NCBI GenBank assembly: GCA_025618425.1
Contig: CM046844.1
Coordinates: 17,788,911-17,852,910, forward strand
Length of the DNA stretch: 64,000 bases
Reading direction: 5' to 3'
Source of the DNA: Heliocidaris tuberculata
Lineage: Eukaryota; Echinodermata; Echinoidea; Camarodonta; Echinometridae
In this document: piece by piece, positions 44,501 to 59,100 of the stretch
Layout: each line of letters opens with the position of its first letter
Position numbering within the stretch: position 1 is the first letter of the stretch
The notes under the pieces: generated by a model
The model's input: only the letters and a program-made list of their open reading frames with translations
Database searches by the model: none
What the model was told of the DNA's origin: nothing
Program-made: the position numbers and the translations under genes

Positions 44501-47500
44501 AGATTCGCAGAATGATTATGATAGTCATCATAGAAACCAAATCGGAAAAACACAGAAAAGAAAATGTCTTATGCATTTCACGTATAAATAGACTGATGTA
44601 TCATAATTAAAAGACCCGTAGACCAATGTTATGTTTTATGTTAACTTCTATGTTATCTTTAGGTTAAAAGAGGTTTCAGAATACCAAAGCAATGTTAACT
44701 ACTATCTTAAGCCCGCGCATGGGATTGCGTAAAGATATGCGTATGCGCGCTGCATTTTCCCGCTAAAAACATAGTTTTGGACTTAACATAGTTTTCAGAA
44801 TACCGATTATGTTAGCTAACATACCTTTGATTTGATTTGATTAGATTTATTTATCTATTTTTATGATCCTTTTTTTTTCTTTAAACATATTTTACAAAAT
44901 TATTACAACAAAATAAACAAATATTAATACATTATCAAATAGAGTAATTGCATTGTATAATTAACGTAAATGAATCATAAAGAAGGATTGTCACATAAGC
45001 AAAGCTTGATGGAGTGACAACCCTATACATACAATCCTTCACGTTAACATAGCTTTTAGAATACCACCCCAGGTTTTGGGGGTCCAGTTTGCCTCCAGAA
45101 TTCTCTGACAAGCGAGTAAATAAAATTCAAAAATGAAAATAGAAAAAAATAGAAAAAGGTTATCAGTTCAAAAAAAAAAAAGGGGGGGGGGGCAAAATTG
45201 AAAAAAGAGGGGGAATAATGTACACTTTTCTTTCAAGGGGGGGGGGGCACGGGCCAGAAGTGCCCCCCTTCTAAATCCGCCAGTGCTTTAGACCGACTGT
45301 CACCGACCATCGAGCGCAATTATGTTGTGGACAATACCTCCTGTGTAAACATATCGTGCAACGTAACAGACAACTGCGATCATCCAAACGATATAAGCAT
45401 TTATTGCGGAGACATAAATAGTGCGATGTTCACTTATCCAGGGCCAACTTGTGTTAAGAATGTTTGCAGAGACACTGACCTAGCTGGAAACAGTGCCAGT
45501 GACACTTTTCCTATCAACTCCCTGCTTGATTTTTTCTTTCATTAGTCCATGCACTGTAATTTAACACATTGATGGCACTATTCATTTTGCATTTACTTCG
45601 GGTACGATATCATGGTCTTATGAATCGTCAAAAGGTTGCGCCTGTGACAGACGCAGTCCTGCATCAGCACACTACGCCTCATGTGGAACGGGTTTCATGA
45701 ATTCAAAGTTTTAACCTCTCGGTACCCGGTTTATTTGATTAATATTGGCGCCGATCTCTTGGTAGACGGTATTAAATGCTGTATTATCGGCACCTTCTTA
45801 TGATATCGGCACTGCTCTATTGGTAGCACGAAATCCTTGAGCGAATGCAGAAGGGTAACGAATTAAGTGAAAGTCTGACAGAATTAAGTGATGGTCCGAA
45901 TAAATTAGGTGACGGTCGGAAATATAAGTTCCCGTGTGGAAACTGTGATAAGCCAGTCAAATCTAATCAATGCGGCCTTTTGTGTTTTAATTGTAAAAGA
46001 TGGTTTCACACTGATTGTCAAGCTATAAGTTCACCAGAGTACTGTAGGTTATATGAATGCCCTGATGAGAATTGGAATTGTTTAACATGTAGTCTGCCAT
46101 CTTTCAGTGATTCATTATTTACGGACGATTGTCTAGAGAAAGAAAACCAAATCGATGATAGACTAAAAGAAAACTATTTAAAGGTCAGTCAAACACCTGA
46201 AAACCAAGTGAAAGCAAAAACAATTCTGCAAAACCTCACAGATGAAAAAACTTCTCTTTATCAGGAATTTGAAGAAAAGTTTAACGGCAAAGGTCTTCAT
46301 TTCTTACACCTTAATGTGAGGTCTATTCTGAACAAGATATCGGAATTTAGAATTCTTTTTGAAAGAAAAAGCCTGTCTATTATTGCTTTCACTGAAACAT
46401 GGTTAAATATTTCCATAAATGATGAAGGAGTTGAAATAGACGGATATGAAATCATACGCCGTGATCGACCCTCTGGCTCTGGATGTGGTGTATGTTTATA
46501 TATCAGAAATGATATTGCATTTAATATTATTGATGATATATGTACAGGAGATACGGAATCATTGTGGATTAATTTGCTTATACCAAGATCAAAACCAATT
46601 GTTGTGGGCGTTCTGTACAGACCTCCTAAAAACAATTTGTTTATCGAGAAATTGTCCAACCCTTTTGATATACTAAAGAAGGATGACGAAATTATTCTTT
46701 TAGGAGACATGAATATTTGTCTTCTTCACAAATCGCCATTGGCTAAAAAATATATTGACTTGTTGAGTCTTCACGGGTTTACTCAACTCATTAAAGACGC
46801 AACGTGCGTTACACCTACATGTTCTTCTCTACTGGATCATATTATTTGTAGCAAAGAAAATAAACTAAGTCAAAGTGGTATTATTGATCTTGGTATTAGC
46901 GACCATTCTTGTACTTTCTGTACACGGAAAAATATTAGACTGGCAATAGGTCATCACAGGACTAGTACTATTAGATCCATGAAAAAATATACAGAAGAGA
47001 CTTTCAATCTTCAACTGTTTGCTGTTGACTGATCAGGAATAACTGACTGTACATATGTAAATGAGGCATGGTCAGTGTTTCAACATGTTTTTATCTTAAC
47101 TTTGAATACGATAGCGCCACAGAAACGGGTAAGAATAAAACAAAGATCAGAAAATTGGGTGACTAAAGATATTTTTTCCCTAATTCAAGAGAGAAATATA
47201 GTATACAAAAAATGAGGAAAGAGCAAAAGATGAGACGCTCTCTAAAAGATACAGAGTATTAAGAAATAAATTATGGTCCAAAGAGAGGTGAAAAGGGCTA
47301 AACTCGAATACTTACAAAACAAGATAGAAGAAAATAAACAAGATTCGAAAAGACTTTGGCAGAATCTGAAAAGCTTAGGATTAAAAAGTAAGAAGAGAAC
47401 AGAACAAGAATCTGTCATTACAATCGATGGGGAATTATGTCATGATAAGATGGCCATAGCTAATGAATTCAATTCTTATTTTACAAATGTGGCCGCCAAA

Positions 47501-50089
47501 TTAGTAGACAAACTCCCTCCTTGTAAAAATCTTTTCAGCGTAGGCAATGATTGTATTCGTGAGTTTTACGAAAGAAAAGGTGTACTTGAAAACAGCTTCG
47601 AGTTATCACCAATCAGTGAACAATTTGTTTTCAATGAGTTACATAAATTCAATATATCAAAAAGTACTGGGTTAGACATGATTCCAGCTAAATTTCTGAA
47701 AGATGGTGCGAAGGTTTTATATAAGCCTTTAAGTTACTTAATGAACCTCTCTATCTTGACGAGCACTTTTCCTGAGGATATGAAAATAGCAACAGTGACT
47801 CAACTTTATAAAAAGAAAGATAAAACTGATGTAAGCAATTATAGACCTACATGTATTATTGTTTTAAGCGTAGCATCAAAAATTCTGGAAAAATCGGTCT
47901 GTGTTCAAATTGAAAAATACTTCAAAGAAAATGATATAATTTATGAATTTCAATCTGGCTTTCGACATGACTATTCGACTGAAACATGTCTAATTCATTT
48001 AACTGATTATTTGAGGACAGAAACTTCCCAAGGGCGCTTTGTTGGTATGGTGCTCCTTGATCTGCAAAAAGCTTTTGATCATGGCGTCTTGTTGAAAAAG
48101 TTACAAATAATGGGTTTTAACAAGGCAAGTTTAGAATGGTACAGATCCTACTTGTTTATTCGACACCAAGTAGTGGGCATTCATGATATTCGTTCCAAAT
48201 TAATGCCGATGACATGCGGTGTTCCTCAGGGAAGCATTTTAGGCCCAATTCTATTTACAAGTTATATCAATGATATGTGTATTTGTAAAAGACTGTAAAG
48301 TATTATTGTACGCTGATGACAGCGTACTACTCTATTCAAATCCTAATCCAAAATTTCTTTAGGAGAAGCTCAGTGAACAGCTGTCTACGTGTGTCGATTG
48401 GATGACTGATAATAAGCTTTCTTTACACTTGAGCAAAACAGAAAACATTTTGTTTTGTTCTAAAAGTAGTTCTAAAAAGTCATTTGAATTCAAAGTGACA
48501 CACAATAATCACAATAATCAAGTAAGTATTTAGGCATTGAGTTGGCTAGCGCAATTTCATTTTTTTCTTTAGTAAAATGTTGTAAAAAAAGCAAATTCTC
48601 GTCTAAAATTTTTGTACAGATATCAAAATTGTATGAATTTAAAAGCAAGACGTATACTCTGTTTTGCTCTTATTCAATGTTTGTTTGACTATGCTAACCC
48701 TGCATGGTATAGTAACATAAACAAGTTAGAACAAAAGAAATTGAAAATTATACAGAACAAAATGGTGAGATTCATCAACTGTTCTGGTCCAAGAACTCAT
48801 GTTGGCTACGGCGAACTTTGTAAAGCTGGTTTTCTTGAAGTTAACCAAAGATCAAAACAACTCGTATTGCATCACGTGCATAAAATATATCATACTAGGT
48901 CAAATCATTATATTCGATCCAACTTCAATCTTGTTACTGACTTACATAATTATGATACAAGAAATAGCAGATTCAACTTTAACTTACCAGAAAGAGTAGG
49001 TAGCATTGAAAATTCGTTTTATTACATTGCCATCAAACATTGGAATACCCTTCCTAATTATATAAAGGAAATAGAAAACTTTGCTCTTTTTAAGAGGAAA
49101 TTAAGGGAATACCTATCACTTGAGAGTCAGAGGAGAGAAGCTAATGACATGGTATATGATTGAAATTGCCTGAAGACAGAACACTTTTATTTTCTCTGCC
49201 AGGTTCATGCTGTCTAAGTTTGTATATACTTTTGTTTTTGTACGTTTTAGAGATTCAACATATTCTTTATTATTTTTGCTCCTCCTCCTCCTCCTCTTCT
49301 TCTTCTTCTTATTCTTCTTCTTCTTCTTATTATTATTATCATTATTACATATATCATTATTAATGTTGTTGTTATTATCATTGTTATTATTCTTAATATT
49401 TTTTTTTCCTTCTCAGTCTGTAAATAATACAAATTGAACTTATTAATTTTGTATGTTGGGGACCCCACTGGAAATAAGCTCTCGAGCTTTTTTGGGTTAT
49501 CCTGTTCAAGCTTACATAATTTTGATCTGATATTCTTTTATTGTTGTATGTTAGAGGTTTGGCAAATAAAATCAATCAATCAGTCAATCAGAAGGTATTG
49601 TGTAGAGTAGAAGATCGTGAATTGCATTCTCTTCCTTTTTTCCTCTTTAGACCGACTGCCACTGACCATACAGTGCAATTATGTTGTGGACGATGCCTTC
49701 TGCGTTATAATATCGTGCAACGTGAGAGATAACTGCGACAATCTAAACGATATAAGCATAAATTGCCAAGACGTAGATGGTAAAGTGTTCAAATATCCAG
49801 GGCCAACTTGTGTTGAGAATGTGTGCACTAACGTCACTTGTACAGCTACTGACACTGCAGGAAACGATGCCAGTGACTCTTTTCCAATTGCAACAGTTGG
49901 TAAGTTCGAAGCATTTATCAACCCTCTTCCTTTTTCCATTTTAGAACGTTCATCATTATTAAGCTTTACAAAATATTAAAACTACATCCTGACGGTCAAG
50001 AAAAAATGAACAAATGATTATACAAAAATGTGTATGAATCTTTATAAATAGATATATTATTATGCACATTTATTTTAACATACATTTTA

Positions 50090-50124
<35 letters not shown>

Positions 50125-53100
50125 CACTTACACACACATTCTTTCCAATGAATAACATACCACATTTTCTCGCCTAAAATCTGGGTACAAAATAACAAAG
50201 TGGATGTGACGTTACTACATATTGAGTGCATACAGGGCCGAAAATTTATTGTGATGGTTCATTTACATTTTTTTACAATTAGTTTTCTTATGAAACAAAT
50301 CTTTCTTTATTCGTGTATTAGCACCTTGCCCTTCATCGGTTGTCATGGGTGTGTTTGGAACCCTAACTTTTCCCACTACGCTAGTGAATCAAGACACAGA
50401 AAGCGAAGAACGTTGCCTCGATTACGTTCAGTCCAAATTCAGTAAGTAATTCAGCATATTCTACTTTATTTTGCCAAATGTGAAATTAACATTATATAGA
50501 GGCATCCCCCACCATTCTTAAACAGAAGTACAAGAACTCATATAGAAAAGATAATTCATAATGATTGTCTACAGTTTTCGTATTTTTCCCGTCATCATGG
50601 TTATGTGAATCCAAATGCGAAGAGATTTTAGAGGAAGGTGACAGTTTCACTTAACTATGAATAAAAGGGACAAATCCCGCCCCCCCCCCCCGAAGTGATT
50701 TCTAAATCCCATTAGAAGACGAAATAACCTCCAACAACAAACAAACAATTGCTAAAACCAAATGAAACATTCACATGGTTAAATATATTTGTAAACAAAC
50801 TCTATACTCGAAAGTCGGAATTGAACAAAATGTCTAATGGAGAATGACGTCACTTGAGCATTCTCGATGGAAGAGGGGTGGGGTGGGCTTGTCATAATCA
50901 ATACCTTCATCTCAGTTAACAATCCAATTCATACTTTTTAGAGCCTAAACCAAGAGGCAGACGGAGATGTGTTTGTCATCTCTCATCAGCTATCTGGGAA
51001 GACACCACACCTGCAAATTGCCCATTAGGCATCGGGGGAGATGACATTAACGACCTTCTTTGGAAAATTGCTCAGGTAGGTTAGAAGGTAAATGTTTGTG
51101 TAGTATTTGAGGGGAATCAATTATTGAGGAGTTTGCTGTTTTCTGTTAGATATCTATATTGGATGTATGAAAAGGGGGAAGGTAACAGTAAGGCAGCGAG
51201 ACATAGATTGACTGAGATAGAGAGAGAAAGGGGGAAGGGGCGGGGCGGGAGACCAAATTTAAGTTTTATTGATTTTTCCTGGGACTTCAAAGTTGTGGGA
51301 GGGGGGAGGGGTTATGGCCGGTCTACCTTATGCTGGATACGATACGCCATTTACGTGTCATAGGCCTATTCACTTAGTAAAATCTGAGAATGTGAGATTT
51401 TAGCAATACTGTCCAATTACAGGCATATGTGACAGCAGAAAATGTGACTGAATACTCATATGACGTCAGGAGTGCAACTGTGAATGCTAGCGGTATCAAT
51501 GCAGACGGTCTCAGGGCTATCGCGATCGCTCTCTCGAAAATTGTTGTCGTCATGGTGTCATCTGAAGAGGTTGGATATTTTTTCATTGGTTGATTAATTC
51601 TTGAAATTCATTTTTAAGGTGATCATGGTAATTTTTAACTGACTTGTCATGCAATTGCTTTATTAAAGTAACCGTCTAGAAGTTATTATAAATGGTTGAT
51701 TATGTAGTAGTTGTTTGTGTTTTGAGGTTTTGAAATCATTTTTAAAATTTAGTAAATCTCGCTGAAATAACGGAAAGTAAAAAGCAAGGCACGCAGAGAT
51801 AGGTACGTTGGACTACATGCGCATGGTGTATCACAAATTGATCGAAAGTTGTAAAACGAATTATGTTAAGTAATATGAAAACAAATTGAAATGATGTTAA
51901 ATATGAAACAGAAAATGTTTGTGTCTATCAGGTCACCCAAAACACAGTCCAAATCGTCGACAATGTTCTCAATGTCGCGAACAGGGAATTCGTGGAGGCC
52001 ACTAACTACGAAGCGCCAACAATTATTCTTGACTCTTTGGAGGAACAGATCACACTCTTTCAGACACAAGGCGATGGGACCAACCTTACAGTCATCGGAA
52101 ACAACGTAGCGATTGTGGCCCTTCAGGTTCCAGAGTCGAGTCTGAAAGCAGGTCTAGGTTTTGGCACCGTAACATCATCGGGACCTGAAAAGAATGAAAG
52201 CGTATTCAAAGATCTCATCCAAACGACGGTGTTCTACAATACGGATTACATCCCAAGTACTATGTTTGATGCATCCATACTTTTGCCATCGTATTTGCTC
52301 GAAACCCTTCCGCCAAATGCAAAAGGTACGAAAAGCTACATTTTAATTGAAACACACACACACATACACACGCACATACACACACACACCCACGTAAACA
52401 CCCTCCTAAGCAAAATAGACTATGTAACGATTATAGTGTAAAAGATAAACGTTGTACTGAAAACCCCAAACCTTTCATATATTCCTTGTCAAGATAAATG
52501 AAATATATTTGTATATAAACTCTGTAATTTTCAAAGAAAGAAACGTAAGACCCGTTGCACTAGAGGTCTTGTGTGGATTGCCGACGACTTTTTCCACGGC
52601 ACCAACATACATGAGGGAGAGGAAAATGAGCATTTTTAAGGTCTCACGTTTAAGATCCAAGTTGGATTAAATATTGGTGTTCTTTTGATACCTTCTTTAT
52701 CCCATTTTAGCTTTTATGTTCATTCACGTCAATGCAATACAAAAGCCTCTTGAGGGAGGGTGCGATTGCGTAGCATTTGGTTTGGGATTTGTCCGAAAGT
52801 CGACTTGGACGGAACATTGGTTTAACAATATGCCCAAACCAATCGTGTGACGATTCGTGCGGCCGTCATTCCCCGGAGGGGGCCTATTGTTCACTGTTTA
52901 CCGTGTCTTGGATTCTGTTGAATTGAACAATAAATTGGTGCAGAGCGTTAAGCATTATTCCTCTGCTCCAAAACATTCGTTTAATTCAAAGTAATTTATG
53001 TAACAGATCGAAATGTTCTTTGGTGTGTTTAAAATCAATGCTTTGCGACCCCAGGAACAATCGGAAAGGCCATCGCATTCCAGCGTTTTGGGAGTTGCGT

Positions 53101-56100
53101 CTGTACCTGGAGACTACGTCTGGCTCTGTTCTCTTTATTTAAAAGACTGAACATCCTTGAATAGCGTTATGGAAATGACTCCTCGTTTGCTGCGGGTGTA
53201 ATGCCCATTGGACACGAGGCGTCATCTGGTGACATAGGACTGCGTCAACGACTGGTCTGGGCCCCATTTCATAAAAACTTGTTGTCAATAACAGCTGCCC
53301 ATTTCTATGACAAATTTGCTCTCAGCCAATCAGATTCAATGATTTCAGTAGCTTATAACAATTATCGTAACATGTTATTGATAAAAACTTTTATGAAACG
53401 GGGCCCAGGTCTTTGACTTGTGGGATTAACACAAAGCGAATGCAACATGAACAGGGCAAACATGTAATTTAATTACTTTCATCTGCACTGATTGCCTTCA
53501 TGTACTTAATTAGCGGAGGTAAGAATGCAATCGCAATGATGCCTTGTGTGCAACAGGTATAGAAGAATATGGTTTTCGAAACGGGTTACTTACAGGAGGG
53601 CAAAGGAGTATTACATTTCTTCGGTCGAAAATTATTTTTACACTGAATATCTTCTCTCCATATCTCTGTTACAGAAAATGAATCTGCGCCAGTGACCTTC
53701 TTGATATTCCAAAACAGTAAGCTCTTTCAGGCTTCTGAACCAGGATACGTGGATGTCACCGGCCGTCAACAACTGGTCGGCACCCGTGTGATATCTGCGA
53801 CCGTAGAGGGCGTAGTAATTGAAGGGTTGCCTCAGGGTAGGGAAGTTGAGACGACCTTCTTGGAACTGAACGTGAGTGATTCTATTCCCAAACAAATACT
53901 CTCCTCGAAAACAAATAAACAAAAGAAAAAATAAGCAAGTAAACACATATCAAACAACCAAACACAACGGTCACCAGATATTATCAAAAAGGGGGGGGGG
54001 GGGGGATAATTGTCCGGGTTCCGTATTTTTCTGATAACTTGGCCAGCCTGGATAAGGCCCAATAGACGGATTCAGAAGAAGAAATACTACAAACACAAGT
54101 TCTATCACTTCTGTGAACCTGATGCACTTTTTACACGATGCGTCATTTTAATTGCATTATTACCGGCGCTAAGCGACTCTATGAAGGTAATTAGGCAATA
54201 CGCCAGTAATTCCATGTTTGCATTCTTCATTTTGCAATCACTTTTTGTACGACGTCCCTCTCACATGGCGCCTCAAAGACCGCACCAATCACTGACACAT
54301 CTTACGTCAGGTAAATGACTCCTCGGTTGCAATTTTTCCGAGAGTTAACGAGACCGGAAATGTCGGTCTTGTCTCTCTCGTGGGCTTTCAGTCCACTCAG
54401 CTATCCCCCTTGCGATTGACGTTGTTCAAAGAGCCAATGCGTGCATATACAGTATTATAACCTTCAGAGGGTGGATTGACGCAGGTAATAACACAATCGA
54501 CATCTCTTTCTTGCGCTATATTATAAGGTCACACTTGGAAACGAGACGGTGGATAACAGAGCTTGTGTGTTTTGGGAAAAGACTAGTCAAGGTGGTCGAT
54601 GGTCACCAGAAGGATGTCGACGAGAAGACCTTCCCAATATCAACAGGATACGATGTCTGTGCAATCACCTGACTAGCTTTGCCGTTTTACTGGTGAGCTT
54701 TATTTTGTGACAATTTAGACTTGACCAATAGGCGTCCTAATTACCATTCACGAAACTGCCAACTGAAACCAAGGAGTGCCTTGTTGATCAGGCGGGCGCT
54801 GGGACAGAGAAGGGTGCAGGTCCCCTGATAATTTCGGAATTAAGTGTGATTTCTGTGGAGTGTTTATTCCCATAAACGTAATTAATGCATCTGCCCCATA
54901 ATCCTGAAGATGGATTCTGCCCCCCCCCCCTTACATGTAGCCCACCGTGTAATATAGGATCCTACTGCGATTTAATTTTCAGAGAAATCGTAATCGTATT
55001 AGATAGGGAAATGTAAGCAAATAGAATGAGGTTGTGAATAACAAAACAGATATTTAAAATCAAAATTTTGATGCACTGTTAAACTTCTAGGTGGAGTAAA
55101 GGCCAAATCGGCTTCAAATAGTGGAAAATCGCGCGGTGTTACGACACTACGATTCAGATCCGATTTAGCTTTTCATTATACACTTGATACAAGAAGGCTT
55201 GCAATACTTAAGAATTTAGATTTTACTATACTCATTTGATTATGTAGAATCTCGATCATTAATATCTTACATTTTTAAAATGTTCATATCAACTGCAAAT
55301 TCTTCCATAATGGATCGCAGTCAGATCTTAAGCCCACCGCACACCATATGATCGGTCTGCGATCCGATTTCGGAAGAAAATATAATAGAATTTCATATAT
55401 ACATTTAAACACGTAAAATGTTGTTGATTCATTTTTTATATAGTCATATAGATAGTTAAATTGAAATTACGGCCTAATGCGAGCCTTTTGGTTGGAGGAT
55501 AGGTCAAATCAGCTCCGAATCGTAGCGACGTCGGAGCAGTCCTACGATTGTCTACGATTTGAAACTGATTTGGACCTTATTCCAGCTAGAAGGCTGACAA
55601 CGCACCAACGTCCTGTGTTCAAAGGTACTAAGTATTCGTATTAATATTCAGAACCTCAGTCAGGTAGAGTTCATTTGTTTAAAAGTCCATATTGAATGAC
55701 ATCGCGATTTATTTTCGAAATCGGATCGTAGTCTATCGTATAGTGTCTGATGGGCATTACACAGTGTACAGCGGGCTTAGGTTGTTTATAGCCTACCTTT
55801 TCCTTCTTGCTGTACAGGACATTTCAGGAGATGGAGGGCACAAGATCCTAGATGTACTAAGTCTGATCGGCTGTATCATCTCTATCGTATGCCTTGTGAT
55901 CACAATGGTTACATATTTGAGTATGAAGTACGTCCTTCACTATAACATTGTTACCTTTATTCATGTAGTGGTCCAATGTTAATTTAACTTACAATATTAG
56001 GAATATCCATTCTGGAATATTTTGAAATGTCCACATTGTTTCGACAATTATCACTAAAAAGTAATATAAAAAAGAAAATCCAAGCTCTCTCTCTCTTTCC

Positions 56101-59100
56101 CTCTCTTCCTTTTTTTTTTTTTGGGGGGGGGGGGGGTAATCATAATAAGAAATAAGACGTTAAATCCCACTGATTAATAGGGAATGCTTTGATTTTTCGA
56201 AACAGTCTGGTTCAAAGGGGGATTATATACACTTCCTTTTCTATTTTCCCCACTGTTGTCAGGCACACTAAGTTCAAATTTTCCGGTTGGATGACTACAA
56301 GAATGTGATGGCTTTACAGCCATAAATTCATACAATATGCAGATATTTATTGCCTATATAATCCATGTTAATGCCTAACTTCATTTGTTCAGAAATCTAC
56401 GAGCGAAACAGCCTCAGCAAATCTTGATCAACCTTTGCTTCACTCTCCTCGGTCTCTACCTCGTGTTCGTGGTCGGAATCGATCGTCGCTCCCCGACCGC
56501 TGGTTGCGTGGTCATCGGTTTCCTCATCCATTTCTTCTTGCTGTCGTCGATATCGTGGATGACAGTGGAAGCCGTCAACATGTACCTCCTCTTCGTAAAA
56601 GTGTTTAACGCCACTGTTATGCATTTTCTGCTCAAGGCCTCACTTTGTGCCTATGGTAAGTCTGCGGTCAATTTCCCTAACCGAATTTCTCATTTCAACC
56701 CCTGGGCCTTGACCAAACACTATACTTCACCCTAACCTAATGCAAAATCTAAACACTATTGGAACCCTAAAGCAAACCCTACATCTTTAACGAATTAAAG
56801 CCCTAAGCAAACGTCGGGTCACTATCGACCCTTGTAAAGACTTGTATTTGAAATTTGGAGCAGTTTTTGCATTAATTACTGAATAGAAATTCCCTATTTC
56901 ACATTTATTCATTATTACAGAGCCCAACAATATTTTATATTTTAAAATCCTGCTATCGAGAACAATGAAATAGAAAGCATATGTGCATGTAAATAAACCC
57001 CCTGTCACTTAATAGTATTAGTAAATTTGAATGATACAGTCTTATGTATTACGAATATCTTGGCCATCTCGCAAAAGATTACTCCAAATGCATGTACCTC
57101 CAGGATATAAAGCTCACCAACATTAAGATAATGTAGAGTTTTGGTAAGCCCTCAAAGACCTTTCGTCAGATTGATTTCTTCGATTTTGGTTGAAAAATAG
57201 CAAGATTCAAGCAATACTAAGACACTATGAAGATTTCGCCTCCTAAAGTTTAATATTAATCAAATGAGAGGCAAAAAATAGTTTATATGCCGGGCCAGGC
57301 ACGTAAACTCCCAACAACGGCAGCATGTACTATATACTATACACACACGTGTAAAACCACTGAGTATTTACACACAGTGACACACATGCTGTCCCTATAC
57401 GAAGCCCCAAGAATGTTGTGCGGGGAGCCGTCGAGGTGGAAAGGTCCTAGCATATGGCAGTGATCCAGCGTTCCTTACAGATATTTACACTGACATTCAC
57501 CAGAAAGCACAGATGGATACCAAATTATCTCTTACAAACATTTTTTTTTATACCAGGAGAACAACATAAGACTATATTTACCATGTTCTTTCCAATTTCC
57601 TTTTTGCTCCCAATACTATACATGGGCATTAACCGTTGTATTTATTGTGCAAATGCCAGGCTTATCGAGCAACATTACAGTATGTCCCCCAAAAATTACA
57701 GTCGGACTTTCAGCATCAATAGCTCCCCAGGGACTGGAAAAGGTGTATGCATTGCGTGCGGGCAAGCCATGAATCCGATGACCGGGGTAATAATATACCT
57801 GTAAAGCGTTTAGAGACATCGTTGGTGTATTAGACGCTATATAAATCTAGAATAATATTATTATTTCAAAATTGTGAATTAATCTGAATATGGTTATGAC
57901 ATACGTTAGAAAAATCCTCTTCTCTTCATGACTGCTGAACCAAATTAGATAAGATTTTCGCCAAGATGCAGATAATTGGGTATGCATTCATAATTTTAAA
58001 CTATGCTGAGATTAATTCACAATTTTGAAAGCTGTATTGATTCTGGAAGTCTGATTGTATTTTTGGACATACTGTACTGTAGATCATGTGTTCACGAATA
58101 ATCTTCCTTTCCCAGGTTTTACAAAGGATACGAGAATTATCCTCATGGGCGTATCTAGCATTTGGAGGTAGAGGTGAAAAAAATCTGTATATCTCATGGC
58201 AACGGGCCTACATATACAGCTCAGTTGAATGCCCATTAACAACACCCCTGCCCGTCCTCCTTCTAGGTCAGATCCCTTCAGATACTCCACATCTGTGCCT
58301 TGTATACAGTCAGTACACTATTAGATAATAGTGTACTGAGTATAATATTTTGTACTCAATGCACGAACATAAACTTGAAAAGAAAAAAAAAGGTTTGACA
58401 GTGAAAACAGAAAATGCAGAGTAATAATTAAACCATAATATCGTTTCTAAAATTTGGAAATAAACTTTGAACTTGAACTTGAACTTTCTATTTGAGATCA
58501 ACGAGGAATATGTTACTTTTAAAAAATATATTTTGTATTGTTTGTATTCTCTAGGTTTACCGCTTCTTGTGTGTATTATAACTGTAGCAGTCGACAGCTC
58601 TCTTTACTTAGGAGACAATAGCTAGTAAGTAAAAACACAACTTTTAAAAGGTAAATTTATGCTTTTCTGTCATTTAAACTTGGATCTTTTATCTTCTCTT
58701 TTTTAAGTGTGAGGTGGGATGGGCATGTAGGGTGAGTGTGCGCGCGTGAGTGTGGGTGTTTACGGGTTGGCTGTTTAATCGTGTGTGTGTGTAGTTGATA
58801 GGTTGATGGTTGATTCTCAATGCGTAATTTTGGTCATTTTTAGGCGAAAAATAGTCTCCCTCCCAGTATGATTAAGAACAACTTATTTAACATACGATGT
58901 GCTCTTTTATCTAAAACTAACCAATTATTTGCATCATTTAGACTTTGATATTTTGTTTTCTTGTCCTAAAGGACAGCGTTAGGGGTGTGTGGGTGTGTTT
59001 GTGTGTTTGCAGGTGATAGTTACATATACATGTACCTCTACGGTTTCTAATGCATTATTTGGTAATTTTAGACACAGGATAACCTTCCCAGCACTCTATT

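Larger units (their letters stand above)
45855..49589 (+). mobile_element. 5'-truncated CR1-like LINE in gene 2
   Basis: It is flanked by AGAAGG at 45849..45854 and 49590..49595 within the usual HYR intron flank (GAGCGAATGCAGAAGGTATT). It carries a PHD-like zinc finger and endonuclease ORF, an RT ORF, and a post-RT ORF in different frames, then a TCC/TTC/ATT simple tract and a 3' end AATAAAATCAATCAATCAG. Tail repeats and protein motifs fit the CR1/L2/Rex1 group. It is inactive because of frameshifts. Confidence 0.85.

Noticed and set aside
49160..49468. Poly-S, poly-L and poly-R frames
   Set aside because: These come from TCC/TTC/ATT simple sequence in the 3' region of the LINE.
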